Under the pieces are notes generated by a model. That model was not told the origin of the DNA. It was given only the letters and a program-made list of their open reading frames with translations, and did no database searches. Made by a program: the position numbers and the translations under genes. This document shows, in pieces, positions 55,699 through 64,000 of a DNA stretch of 64,000 nucleotides (positions within the stretch are counted from its first letter, which is position 1; the number at the start of each line of letters is the position of its first letter). This DNA is from Polaribacter porphyrae. Lineage in GTDB: Bacteria; Bacteroidota; Bacteroidia; Flavobacteriales; Flavobacteriaceae. The stretch covers positions 396,256 to 460,255 of the forward strand of contig NZ_MSCN01000001.1 in the NCBI RefSeq assembly GCF_002954685.1, written 5' to 3'.

Positions 55699-56490
55699 CT
55701 ACTTTTCTGTCAATAATTTTTTCTGATATTTTCCTTGCACAACATCAATAATAACTAAAATACCAATTACAAAATAGAAAGTTGTTTTGCTCATTGGTAC
55801 AATCTCTTCACCAAACAGTTTTATGTGAGCCAAATGCCCTCCTTCAGTTACTAACATAATACCAACTATAAAAAGTATGAATAATCCTAATACTTCATAC
55901 ATTCTATTTTTTGCCAAAAATGATGATATTCTGTCTGCTAAGAACAACATTAATAAACCACTGATTACAATAGCAATAGCCATTACAATAAATGCAGTTG
56001 TAGCATTTTCAATTTCACTAGTTAAACCAATTGCAGCTAATATGGAATCGAATGAAAATACTAAATTCATTAAAACAATGCTAGCAATAACTGCGTTAGA
56101 AGATTTTGTTCGTTTTGAACCTCCCTCAACATCATTTTCCAAATCAGGACTTCCAATCATATGCCAAATTTCTTTAATGGCTGTATAAATGATAAATCCA
56201 CCACCTAATAATACAATAATACTGTGTCCATTAAAGGCGAATTTTACAACGTCTTCAATTCCACCTGATAAAAAAGAAAAGGGTTCTTGAAAGTAATCAA
56301 TAATAGAAACTAAAAGAAATAATAACACAATTCTTAAAGCAATTGCAATTAAAATTCCAACTTTTCGAACTCTTTTTTGGTCTTCAATAGGTGCTTTTTT
56401 AGATTCTAAAGAAATGTATAATAAATTGTCAAAACCCAGTACAGCTTGTAAAAGGATTAACATTATTAAAGTAAAAATAATCGCTAACAT
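55699..56490 (-). CDS. TerC-family integral membrane protein
   Basis: 263 residues with seven or more membrane helices. Characteristic acidic motifs inside helices: AVLGFDNLLYISLE near 16-29 and LVFSFDSILAAIGL near 143-156. TerC proteins are implicated in metal ion (manganese) export or tolerance and in envelope protein metalation. Classic tellurite resistance is not implied. Own -7 box in the 62-bp gap and a strong terminator. Confidence 0.92.
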   Translation of the reverse strand: MLAIIFTLIMLILLQAVLGFDNLLYISLESKKAPIEDQKRVRKVGILIAIALRIVLLFLLVSIIDYFQEPFSFLSGGIEDVVKFAFNGHSIIVLLGGGFIIYTAIKEIWHMIGSPDLENDVEGGSKRTKSSNAVIASIVLMNLVFSFDSILAAIGLTSEIENATTAFIVMAIAIVISGLLMLFLADRISSFLAKNRMYEVLGLFILFIVGIMLVTEGGHLAHIKLFGEEIVPMSKTTFYFVIGILVIIDVVQGKYQKKLLTEK

Positions 56491-56525
56491 ATTTTTTGGT
56501 TGATAAAATTATGGTTTAAAAAAGC

Positions 56526-56533
56526 CAAATATA
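56526..56533 (-). promoter_or_regulatory. -7 box for the TerC-family gene
   Basis: Minus strand TATATTTG, 35 bp before the start at 56490. Confidence 0.4.
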
Positions 56534-56552
56534 TTAAAGTAATTTTGCTTAT

Positions 56553-57302
56553 TTAAAATAAATATTTGATTAAAATTCGGATGCTCACAAAAGCGATTAA
56601 AATAGCAGTAGCTTTTTTAAGTTGAATAGGTGTAAAACGTTTGGTACTTATTCTGCTTCCAATTTGTCCACCTATAAATACAGTAATTAATACGATTGAT
56701 GTTAAATTCCAGTCAATCATAAAATCAGGATTTGAATATTGCCCAAACAAGCCAGCAATAGAATTTACAAATATAAAAACGCTGGCAGTAGCTGCTATTT
56801 TTTTTGGAGTATCCCAATTTGTTAAATGTAAAAGAGGTGCAAGAAAAATACCACCTCCAATGCCAACTACCCCTGAAATAAAACCAATTGCACCCCCTAA
56901 ACTTGAGTTTTTAAATGTACTTTTCGCATTCATTTTTTTATTAGTATTTATAATTTTTTTAGATAGCCACATTGTAATGGCTGCAAAAAGAAGTGTAACT
57001 CCTAATAAGACAAAAAAGAACTGTTGACTAATTTTTAAATAGCCTCCTAAAAATGCAAAAGGAACACTCAATAAAACTAACGGAATTATTTTTTTCCAAT
57101 CTAATTTTTTCTGTTGCTGATATAGCAACACATTTCCAGAGACAACAACTATATTACAAAGTAAAGCTGTTGCTCTAATCTGCGTAAAAACAATTCCTGT
57201 TAATGCTAAAATAGCCAAATAGCTTGAACCACCTCCAAAACCAACTGAAGAATATAAAATGGATACTATAAAGAAAAAAAAACATATGTAAAGATTTTCC
57301 AT
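56553..57302 (-). CDS. TauE/SafE-family (TSUP) membrane transporter
   Basis: 249 residues with eight hydrophobic helices and the duplicated TSUP pattern (SVGFGGGSSYLAILALTGIV near 19-38; GVVGIGGGIFLAPLLHL near 140-156). Family members export sulfite, sulfoacetate or other organosulfur anions, but specificity here is unknown. It is upstream of the TerC gene (62-bp gap) and divergent from the symporter operon. Confidence 0.9.
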   Translation of the reverse strand: MENLYICFFFFIVSILYSSVGFGGGSSYLAILALTGIVFTQIRATALLCNIVVVSGNVLLYQQQKKLDWKKIIPLVLLSVPFAFLGGYLKISQQFFFVLLGVTLLFAAITMWLSKKIINTNKKMNAKSTFKNSSLGGAIGFISGVVGIGGGIFLAPLLHLTNWDTPKKIAATASVFIFVNSIAGLFGQYSNPDFMIDWNLTSIVLITVFIGGQIGSRISTKRFTPIQLKKATAILIAFVSIRILIKYLF

Positions 57303-57415
57303 ACTAATTTAGTAGTTTTTAAATTATATGGTTAAATTTTGCATCTAAAAAGGAACATTCTCACACATAAAAATATAAATTTTAAATTAAATTGCCGACC
57401 TAAAAACTAATTATT

Positions 57416-57679
57416 ATGGATAAAAATCAAAATCTAAAGAAAAAATATTGGAAAAAGAATTTAAAGTATTTAGCCATATTATTAAGCATTTGGTTTTTGG
57501 TCTCTTTTGTCTTCGGAATTCTTCTAGTAGATGAACTCAACACTATAAGATTAGGTGGTTTCAAACTAGGGTTTTGGTTTGCACAACAAGGCTCCATTTA
57601 TGTATTTGTCATTCTCATTTTTGTATATATCAAATTGATGAACAAGCTGGATAAAGAATTTGGGTTTAACGAACAATAA
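57416..57679 (+). CDS. DUF4212 small subunit of a sodium:solute symporter
   Basis: 87 residues with two membrane helices (about 18-38 and 56-75) and the pattern KYWKKNLKYLAILLSIWFLV and LGGFKLGFWFAQQGSIYVFV, standard for DUF4212. It is the accessory subunit encoded directly before the large symporter gene (11-bp gap), as in acetate-type transporters. Confidence 0.92.
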   Translation: MDKNQNLKKKYWKKNLKYLAILLSIWFLVSFVFGILLVDELNTIRLGGFKLGFWFAQQGSIYVFVILIFVYIKLMNKLDKEFGFNEQ

Positions 57680-57690
57680 AAAGTAAAATT

Positions 57691-59379
57691 ATGAGTATTC
57701 AAATTTGGACGTGGATTTTAGTAGGCATCACATTTACATTATATATTGGTATTGCAATTTGGTCTAGAGCAGGTTCTACCAAAGAATTTTATGTTGCTGG
57801 TGGTGGAGTTTCTCCATTAGCAAATGGTTTAGCAACAGCAGCAGATTGGATGTCTGCAGCATCTTTTATATCAATGGCAGGTTTAATTTCCTTTAATGGT
57901 TATGATGGTTCAGTGTATTTAATGGGTTGGACAGGAGGTTATGTTTTATTGGCTTTATTATTAGCTCCTTATTTAAGAAAATTCGGAAAATTTACAGTGC
58001 CAGATTTTATTGGAGATCGATATTATTCTAATGTTGCAAGAAGTGTAGCCGTTTTTTGTGCTTTGTTGGTTTCATTTACTTATGTAGCTGGTCAAATGCG
58101 TGGAGTAGGTTTAGTTTTCTCACGTTTTTTAGAAGTTGACATCAATACTGGTGTAATTATTGGGATGATAATCGTACTGTTTTATGCGGTTTTAGGTGGA
58201 ATGAAAGGAATCACGTACACACAAGTTGCTCAATATTGTGTATTGATTTTCGCCTTTATGGTTCCAGCAATTTTTATATCAATTCAAATGACAGGAAACC
58301 CAATTCCACAATTAGGTTTTGGAGGAGCTGATGAAAATGGAGTTTATTTATTAGATAAATTAGATGGCTTGCATAGAGATTTAGGTTTTGCTGAATATAC
58401 TTCAGGAAGCAAATCAACTTTAGATATATTCTTTATAACAGCAGCACTAATGGTGGGTACAGCAGGATTACCTCACGTAATTGTTCGTTTTTTTACGGTT
58501 AAAAAAGTAGCTGATGCTCGTAAATCTGCAGGTTGGGCTTTATTATTAATTGCTATTCTATATACAACTGCACCTGCAATAGCTGTTTTTTCAAGAACTA
58601 ATTTGATAGAAACTGTGAGTAATAAAGAGTATGCTACATTACCAGAATGGTTTTCCAATTGGGAAAAAACAGGTTTAATTTCTTTTGATGATAAAAATGG
58701 AGATGGCAAAGTTCAATACGTTTCAGACCCTTCTAAAAACGAATTAATTGTAGATAAAGACATTATGGTTTTAGCAAATCCAGAAATTGCACAATTACCA
58801 AATTGGATAATCGCTTTAGTGGGTGCAGGTGCATTAGCAGCAGCATTATCTACAGCAGCAGGTTTATTATTAGTCATTTCTGCATCAGTTTCTCACGATC
58901 TAATCAAGAAAATGGTGAATCCTAATATCACTGAAAAAGGAGAGTTAATAGCAGCAAGGTTATCTGCAGTTGTAGCAGTTTGTGTAGCTGGTTATTTTGG
59001 TATCAATCCACCAGATTTTGTAGCAGCTACTGTAGCTTTGGCATTTGGTTTGGCAGCAGCCTCCTTTTTTCCAGCAATTATTTTAGGGATTTTTAGTAAG
59101 AAAATGAACAAAGAAGGTGCAATTGCAGGAATGCTTGTTGGTATTCTTTCAATGCTTTTTTATATGTTAAAATTCAAATTCGATTGGTTTGGAGGAGGTA
59201 CAAAACAAGATTGGTGGTTTGGTATTTCTCCTGAAGGATTTGGAACAGTTGCAATGATAGCCAATTTTATAGTGGCAATTGTAATTTCTAAACTTACACC
59301 AAATCCGCCAAAAGAAGTACAAGAAATAGTAGAAAATATAAGAATACCAAGTGGAGCAGGAGAAGCTCATAATCACTAA
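57691..59379 (+). CDS. Sodium:solute symporter, acetate-permease type
   Basis: 562 residues with about 13 helices of the SSS fold. SRAGSTKEFYVAGGGVSPLA, then WMSAASFISMAGLISFNGYD near the N-terminus and GLPHVIVRFFTVKKVADARK near 264 are typical of the ActP/VC_2705 branch. An insert of about 60 residues around 315-360 (WEKTGLISFDDKNGDGKVQY) contains a calcium-binding-like DKNGDGK loop. Substrate is likely acetate or another short carboxylate, supported by the following acs gene. Confidence 0.9.
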   Translation: MSIQIWTWILVGITFTLYIGIAIWSRAGSTKEFYVAGGGVSPLANGLATAADWMSAASFISMAGLISFNGYDGSVYLMGWTGGYVLLALLLAPYLRKFGKFTVPDFIGDRYYSNVARSVAVFCALLVSFTYVAGQMRGVGLVFSRFLEVDINTGVIIGMIIVLFYAVLGGMKGITYTQVAQYCVLIFAFMVPAIFISIQMTGNPIPQLGFGGADENGVYLLDKLDGLHRDLGFAEYTSGSKSTLDIFFITAALMVGTAGLPHVIVRFFTVKKVADARKSAGWALLLIAILYTTAPAIAVFSRTNLIETVSNKEYATLPEWFSNWEKTGLISFDDKNGDGKVQYVSDPSKNELIVDKDIMVLANPEIAQLPNWIIALVGAGALAAALSTAAGLLLVISASVSHDLIKKMVNPNITEKGELIAARLSAVVAVCVAGYFGINPPDFVAATVALAFGLAAASFFPAIILGIFSKKMNKEGAIAGMLVGILSMLFYMLKFKFDWFGGGTKQDWWFGISPEGFGTVAMIANFIVAIVISKLTPNPPKEVQEIVENIRIPSGAGEAHNH

Positions 59380-59442
59380 AAACTAATGAAATTTCTTTTT
59401 TAGAAAGTATTTGAGAAGAAATATTTTTTAAAATTAAACAAT

Positions 59443-59456
59443 TCAAATATATTTGA
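59443..59456. promoter_or_regulatory. Palindromic TCAAATATATTTGA before acs
   Basis: A perfect 14-bp palindrome whose right half provides a TATATTTG -7 box (59448-59455), 48 bp before the acs ATG. It could be a promoter overlapping an operator. Confidence 0.4.
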
Positions 59457-59503
59457 GAGTTTCAGTATAACTAATGCCTTAAGACTAAAAATAACTACTA
59501 ATA

Positions 59504-61411
59504 ATGAGTAATTATCACATAAAACACATAGAAGAATATTATCAAGTTTATAGAAAATCGTTAAGAGAACCCGAAAATTTTTGGGATGAAATAGCCTCTG
59601 AACATTTTTTGTGGAGAAAAACTTGGGATAAAGTTTTAGAATGGGATTTTACAAAACCAGAAGTAAAATGGTTTCAAGGTGCACAATTAAACATCACAGA
59701 AAACTGTATTGATAGGCATTTGGCAACAAGAGCAGACAAAACTGCCATTCTTTTTGAGCCTAACAATCCAAATGAAGCAGCTGAACACATTACTTACAAA
59801 CAGTTGTCAGAAAGAGTCAATCAATTTGCAAATGTGTTGAAAGAAAATGGAATTCAGAAAGGAGATAGAGTTTGTATTTATGTACCAATGATTCCAGAAT
59901 TGGCAATAGCAACTTTAGCTTGTGCAAGAATTGGAGCCATTCATTCAGTGGTTTTTGCAGGCTTTTCATCAACAGCATTATCAACCAGAATTAATGATGC
60001 AGATTGTAAAATGGTTATCACTGCTGATGGTTCTTACAGAGGCACAAAAACCATCGACTTAAAAGGAATTGTAGATGAAGCTTTAGAATCTTGCCCATCA
60101 ATAGAAACAGTTTTGGTCGCAAAAAGAATCAATTCTGATATTACTATGAAAGGAGGTCGTGACAAATGGTTGCAACCTTTGTTAGATAAAGCATCAACAG
60201 AATGTGAAGCAGAAATAATGGATGCAGAAGATCCACTATTTATTTTGTACACTTCTGGATCAACAGGAAAACCAAAAGGAATGGTGCATACCACTGCTGG
60301 CTATATGGTGTATACAGCGTATACGTTTAAAAATGCGTTTCAATATAGAGAAAACGATGTGTATTGGTGTACAGCAGATATTGGTTGGATTACAGGGCAT
60401 TCGTACATTGTGTATGGTCCTTTAGCAAATGGAGCAACCACTGTACTATTTGAAGGAGTGCCAAGTTATCCAGATTTTGGACGTTTTTGGGAGATTGTAG
60501 AAAAACACAAAGTCAATCAGTTTTACACAGCACCTACAGCCATTAGAGCTTTGGCAAAACACGGAACAGAACTCGTAGATAAATACGATTTATCATCTTT
60601 AAAAGTGTTGGGTTCTGTAGGAGAGCCTATAAATGAAGAAGCTTGGCATTGGTATAATGACAATATTGGTAAAAAGAAAAGTCCGATTATTGATACTTGG
60701 TGGCAAACAGAAACAGGAGGAATGATGATTACTCCAATTCCATATGTAACAGCCACAAAACCAACCTATGCAACTTTACCATTTATAGGAATTCAACCTT
60801 GTTTGATGGATGAAAATGGAGAAGAAATTAAAGGAAATCAAGTAGAAGGAAGATTGTGCATCAAACACCCTTGGCCATCTATGGCAAGAACCATTTGGGG
60901 AAACCATCAACGTTATAAAGAAACCTATTTTTCTGCATTTGAAAATAAATATTTTACAGGAGATGGCGCTTTAAGAGATGAGGTTGGGTATTACAGAATT
61001 ACAGGTAGAGTAGATGATGTAATCATTGTTTCTGGACACAATTTAGGAACAGCCCCTATTGAAGACGCAATTAATGAACATCCAGCAGTTGTAGAGTCAG
61101 CTATTGTTGGTTTTCCTCACGATATTAAAGGAAGTGCATTATATGGTTACGTAATTTTAAAAGACACAGGAGAAAGCAGAAATCACGATAATTTAAGCAA
61201 AGAAATCAATCAAGTAATTACAGAACATATTGGTCCTATTGCAAAGTTGGATAAAATTCAATTTACAGAAGGATTGCCAAAAACACGTTCAGGAAAAATT
61301 ATGAGACGTATTTTACGTAAAATAGCCGCTAACGAAATGGAAAATTTAGGAGATGTTTCTACCTTGTTAAATCCAGAAGTTGTGCAACAAATTATTGATG
61401 AGCGATTGTAA
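59504..61411 (+). CDS. acs: Acetyl-CoA synthetase (AMP-forming)
   Basis: 635 residues. The adenylate-forming motifs are complete: YTSGSTGKPKGMVH near 250, TWWQTETGG near 400, GRVDDVIIVSGHNLGTAPIE near 505 and the C-terminal TRSGKIMRRILRK with the acetylatable Lys near 599. It activates acetate to acetyl-CoA in the cytoplasm. With the DUF4212/symporter pair upstream, this forms an acetate uptake and activation module; a palindromic promoter lies between them, so acs can be expressed separately. Confidence 0.96.
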   Translation: MSNYHIKHIEEYYQVYRKSLREPENFWDEIASEHFLWRKTWDKVLEWDFTKPEVKWFQGAQLNITENCIDRHLATRADKTAILFEPNNPNEAAEHITYKQLSERVNQFANVLKENGIQKGDRVCIYVPMIPELAIATLACARIGAIHSVVFAGFSSTALSTRINDADCKMVITADGSYRGTKTIDLKGIVDEALESCPSIETVLVAKRINSDITMKGGRDKWLQPLLDKASTECEAEIMDAEDPLFILYTSGSTGKPKGMVHTTAGYMVYTAYTFKNAFQYRENDVYWCTADIGWITGHSYIVYGPLANGATTVLFEGVPSYPDFGRFWEIVEKHKVNQFYTAPTAIRALAKHGTELVDKYDLSSLKVLGSVGEPINEEAWHWYNDNIGKKKSPIIDTWWQTETGGMMITPIPYVTATKPTYATLPFIGIQPCLMDENGEEIKGNQVEGRLCIKHPWPSMARTIWGNHQRYKETYFSAFENKYFTGDGALRDEVGYYRITGRVDDVIIVSGHNLGTAPIEDAINEHPAVVESAIVGFPHDIKGSALYGYVILKDTGESRNHDNLSKEINQVITEHIGPIAKLDKIQFTEGLPKTRSGKIMRRILRKIAANEMENLGDVSTLLNPEVVQQIIDERL

Positions 61412-61427
61412 TTTTTTTAAGAAGCTA

Positions 61428-61455
61428 CCTGTGCTGAACTTGTTTCAGTATCCCA
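61428..61455. repeat. Fragment of a dispersed intergenic repeat
   Basis: The stretch containing TGCTGAACTTGTTTCAGTAT resembles an intergenic repeat I know from Flavobacteriia. The 61412-61761 gap (350 bp) also holds palindrome copy B and a sigma-54-like site; I see no gene in it. Confidence 0.35.
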
Positions 61456-61493
61456 ATTTTCGTCCCAATCTTTTTTCTTTTGCTCTTTAAAAA

Positions 61494-61565
61494 GTCATTG
61501 CGAGTTTACGAAGAAATCTCTTTATTTAAAAGAGATTACTTCATTCTTACCTCACTCGTAATGAC
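61494..61565. repeat. Dispersed imperfect palindrome, copy B
   Basis: A 72-bp element opening GTCATTGCGAG and closing CTCACTCGTAATGAC, with inner arms GAAGAAATCTCTTT and AAAGAGATTACTTC. The whole folds into one long hairpin. It shares both ends and the GATTACTTC core with copy A at 52553-52639. Confidence 0.8.
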
Positions 61566-61712
61566 GCTTATTTAAAACTAAAAAAAGGATTTCCACTACA
61601 ATCAGGGTTAAACCTGTTTGAAGCTTTTATGATATTTCTTAAAACTTATATTTTTTAGTTGTGGAGTTTTTAAGCAAATAACAATTTTGCTAATATGTCA
61701 GATTATTCTCAA

Positions 61713-61727
61713 TGGCACATATATTGA
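61713..61727 (+). promoter_or_regulatory. Sigma-54-like promoter upstream of the ABC exporter
   Basis: TGGCAC, 5 bp, TTGA, 35 bp before the ATG at 61762. The -24 part is perfect; the -12 GC is GA. Same layout as the site before lon. Confidence 0.35.
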
Positions 61728-61761
61728 CAATCAATAAATATCTACATTCTGAATATAATTT

Positions 61762-63528
61762 ATGCAACATCTCAAAGAATCAACCAAAAATAAAAAGAAA
61801 CCAAAAGTAACTTTAAAACAAGCTTTTAAAACAATTATTTGGCCAAGAAGAAATCTTGTTTTTTTAGGTTTAATTTTGATTATTATAAGAAGCTTATCTG
61901 GTTTTGTTTTGCCATTACAAAGTAAAGTATTGATAGATGAAGTAGTTCCTAATAAAAATTACGATCAACTATATATGTTAATCTTAATTGTAATTGCCGC
62001 AATTTTAGTACAGGCAGTTACTTCTTTTTTATTGACAAAAGTGCTGAGTATACAAGCACAATATTTAATATCCGAATTAAGGGCAGAAGTGCAAAAGAAA
62101 GTACTGACTTTACCTATTAGTTTTTTTGACAATACAAAATCTGGAGCTTTAGTATCTAGAATTATGAGTGATGTTGAAGGTGTTAGAAATTTAATAGGAA
62201 CAGGTTTAGTACAATTAATTGGAGGTTCAATTACAGCAATTATCACTTTAGTTATTTTGATAAAAATGAATGTTTGGATGACGCTTTTTACTTTTGTGCC
62301 ATTATCAATTTTTGGATTGATTGCTTTAAAATCGTTCAAATATATTCGTCCAATTTTTAGAGCAAGAGGAAAAATAAATGCAGAAGTAAAAGGAAGATTA
62401 ACAGAAACTTTAGGGGGAATTCGAGTAATTAAAGCTTTTAATGCAGAAGAACAAGAAAGTAAAATATTCGAAAAAGGAGTAGCAGATATTTTTACTAATG
62501 TTAAAAAAAGTATGACAGCAACTGCTATTATGACAAGTTCATCTACTTTTTTAATAGGTTTAGCTACAACAGGAGTTATGGGAATAGGAGGTTATTATAT
62601 GATTCAAGGTACAATGACTTTTGGAGATTTTATTCAATTTACATTTTTACTCGCATTTATGGTAGCTCCAATTGTGCAAATGAGTAATATTGGTAGTCAA
62701 CTTACAGAGGCTTTAGCAGGTTTAGACAGAACAGAAGAGTTGATGAATATGGCTGCAGAAGAAGATGATGAAGAAAGAACCATAGTTTTAGAAAACACCA
62801 AAGGAGAAATCATTTTTGATGATGTTTCTTTCGCTTATGAAGAAGGTAAAGAAGTGTTGAATAACATCAATTTTAAAGTACCTTCTGGTTCTGTAACAGC
62901 TTTGGTTGGGAGTTCTGGTTCTGGAAAATCTACAATTGCAGGATTATCTGCAACCTTTTTAAACCCGAAATCTGGTAAAATTACGATTGACAATCAAGAT
63001 ATGTCTAAAGTTAAACTATCTAGCTATCGTAAAAATTTAGGAGTGGTTTTACAAGATGAGTTTCTGTTTGAAGGTTCTATTAGAGAAAATATACTATTTC
63101 CTAGACCAAATGCATCAGAAGAAGAATTACAAAACGCTGTAAAAGCCGCTTATGTTAATGAATTCACAGATAGATTTGAAGATGGTTTAGATACGTTAAT
63201 TGGAGAAAGAGGCGTAAAATTATCTGGAGGTCAAAGACAACGATTAGCCATTGCAAGAGCTATTTTAGCAGATCCTAGAATTCTTATCTTAGATGAAGCC
63301 ACTTCAAGTTTAGATACAGAAAGTGAAGCCTTAATTCAGAAAAGTTTATCAGAATTAATAAAAGATAGAACTACAATTGTAATTGCACACAGATTAAGTA
63401 CAATTAAAAAAGCAGATCAGATTTTAGTAATAGAAGCTGGTGAAATTGTAGAAAGAGGAACTCATAATGAGTTAATATCTTTGGAAGGTAGGTATTATGA
63501 TTTATATACCTATCAAGCTAAAATTTAG
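61762..63528 (+). CDS. ABC transporter, fused permease and ATPase (type IV exporter)
   Basis: 588 residues. Basic N-terminus, six membrane helices (about 30-320), then an ATPase domain with Walker A GSSGSGKST near 383, signature LSGGQRQRLAIARA near 487 and Walker B ILILDEATSSLD near 508. Half-transporter that dimerises; MsbA-like lipid, peptide or drug export are all possible and the sequence does not decide. An acidic linker (AAEEDDEERTI) joins the two domains. Stand-alone gene followed by a terminator. Confidence 0.93.
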   Translation: MQHLKESTKNKKKPKVTLKQAFKTIIWPRRNLVFLGLILIIIRSLSGFVLPLQSKVLIDEVVPNKNYDQLYMLILIVIAAILVQAVTSFLLTKVLSIQAQYLISELRAEVQKKVLTLPISFFDNTKSGALVSRIMSDVEGVRNLIGTGLVQLIGGSITAIITLVILIKMNVWMTLFTFVPLSIFGLIALKSFKYIRPIFRARGKINAEVKGRLTETLGGIRVIKAFNAEEQESKIFEKGVADIFTNVKKSMTATAIMTSSSTFLIGLATTGVMGIGGYYMIQGTMTFGDFIQFTFLLAFMVAPIVQMSNIGSQLTEALAGLDRTEELMNMAAEEDDEERTIVLENTKGEIIFDDVSFAYEEGKEVLNNINFKVPSGSVTALVGSSGSGKSTIAGLSATFLNPKSGKITIDNQDMSKVKLSSYRKNLGVVLQDEFLFEGSIRENILFPRPNASEEELQNAVKAAYVNEFTDRFEDGLDTLIGERGVKLSGGQRQRLAIARAILADPRILILDEATSSLDTESEALIQKSLSELIKDRTTIVIAHRLSTIKKADQILVIEAGEIVERGTHNELISLEGRYYDLYTYQAKI

Positions 63529-63546
63529 TAAAACTTAATTTTATAG

Positions 63547-63584
63547 AACTTGAAAAATCTTTAAAATTGATTATCAAGTTTTTC
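63547..63584 (+). terminator. Terminator after the ABC exporter
   Basis: AACTTGA (63547-63553) pairs with TCAAGTT (63574-63580), with an imperfect inner stem, followed by TTT. Confidence 0.6.
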
Positions 63585-63597
63585 AAAACAGTTTTCC

Positions 63598-63605
63598 TAT
63601 TTTTG
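63598..63605 (+). promoter_or_regulatory. -7 box for the terminal lipoprotein gene
   Basis: TATTTTTG, about 49 bp before the ATG at 63655. Confidence 0.4.
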
Positions 63606-63654
63606 TAAGTAATCAATTAGAAATCGACTTTACCATAAAATAAAATTAGACCAA

Positions 63655-64000
63655 ATGAATAAAATAATTGTATTTCTTGTTTTTAGTTTAGCAATCATCT
63701 CTTGTAAAAAAGAAGTAAAAAAAGAAACTCAAGTAAAGAAAACTGTTGTAGAGAAAAAAGAAAATTTCCCAAATGAATTAGATAAAGTATTTACCAAACA
63801 TGGAGGAATTGACACATGGAGAAAAGCAAAAGTATTGTCATTTAATAAGGGTAAAGAAGTCCACACAATAGATTTACATTCAAGAAAAACAGTAATTAAT
63901 CATCCAAAGTATTCATTAGGTTTTGATGGAAAGGAAGTTTGGTTAGATGAGGAAGATAAAGGGAATTACAAAGGAAACCCAACTTTTTATTACAATTTGT
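63655..64000 (+). CDS. Lipoprotein of unknown function, 3' end cut by the window
   Basis: The frame is open to the window end (115 codons seen). It begins with a lipoprotein signal, MNKIIVFLVFSLAIISC with Cys17, then a lysine-rich linker and a domain starting FTKHGGIDTWRKAKVL and continuing LHSRKTVINHPKYSLGFDGK. I associate this with a Flavobacteriia lipoprotein family (probably DUF6503, from memory). Function unknown; outer-membrane or periplasmic anchoring is expected. Confidence 0.75.
   Translation, partial: MNKIIVFLVFSLAIISCKKEVKKETQVKKTVVEKKENFPNELDKVFTKHGGIDTWRKAKVLSFNKGKEVHTIDLHSRKTVINHPKYSLGFDGKEVWLDEEDKGNYKGNPTFYYNL

Noticed and set aside
55699..56490. Tellurite-resistance operon
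   Set aside because: Only a lone TerC-family gene is present; no terZABDE genes lie next to it.

Overview
The window reads as a contiguous piece of chromosome from a marine-type Flavobacteriaceae bacterium (phylum Bacteroidota), close in flavour to Polaribacter or Tenacibaculum. The basis is strong A+T richness, absence of Shine-Dalgarno sequences, repeated -7 boxes of the TAnnTTTG type, gliding genes gldF/gldG, a type IX secretion C-terminal domain, a TonB receptor + DUF4249 pair, FabV, monomeric isocitrate dehydrogenase and a GlmU-like protein. No rRNA, tRNA, CRISPR array, insertion sequence or prophage was seen. Genus-level placement is inference.

Region 1 (1-7.8 kb): two class-A-beta-lactamase-like serine hydrolases flank a nucleotide-transporter-like membrane protein fused to HEAT repeats and a secreted protein with the PEP-transfer and ATP-grasp domains of PEP synthase/PPDK. 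This is the least explained gene set here. Region 2 (8.0-12.0 kb): a membrane-anchored AraC regulator followed by a DJ-1/PfpI lipoprotein, an NTF2-like protein and a beta-lactamase-fold protein that has lost its catalytic residues. Region 3 (12.0-25.8 kb, all minus strand): murQ with two small-family genes, a DUF4249/TonB receptor pair, a TolC/MacB-like/HlyD exporter lacking its ATPase, icd, a gene-free 0.7 kb with a likely small RNA, rplS and trmD. A decayed adenosine deaminase fragment lies at 25.8-26.1 kb.

Region 4 (26.1-33.3 kb): Hpt protein, response regulator, HEAT protein, GT2 synthase, LtaS/sulfatase-like enzyme with TPRs and a TPR + YaiO outer-membrane barrel. I read this as a synthase-dependent exopolysaccharide or glycolipid system under phosphorelay control. 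Region 5 (33.3-39.9 kb): thioesterase, CxxCH-bearing T9SS cargo, GlmU-like protein, then an ECF sigma operon ending in two repeat-rich secreted proteins. Region 6 (40.2-52.5 kb): lon, DUF2911 protein, aquaporin, epimerase-like protein, gldG/gldF with a 7-bp tandem array directly upstream, GNAT, outer-membrane protein, monooxygenase-like protein, SAM hydroxide adenosyltransferase, phoH and purC. Region 7 (52.7-64 kb): fabV, two unknown genes, fasciclin protein, TerC, TauE, an acetate-type symporter pair with acs, an ABC exporter and the start of a lipoprotein gene.

The first and last genes are cut by the window. Start codons were moved from the longest frame for the DJ-1 protein (9210), the epimerase-like protein (44294) and the GNAT (48064). 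Coordinates of promoters and terminators come from reading motifs by eye.
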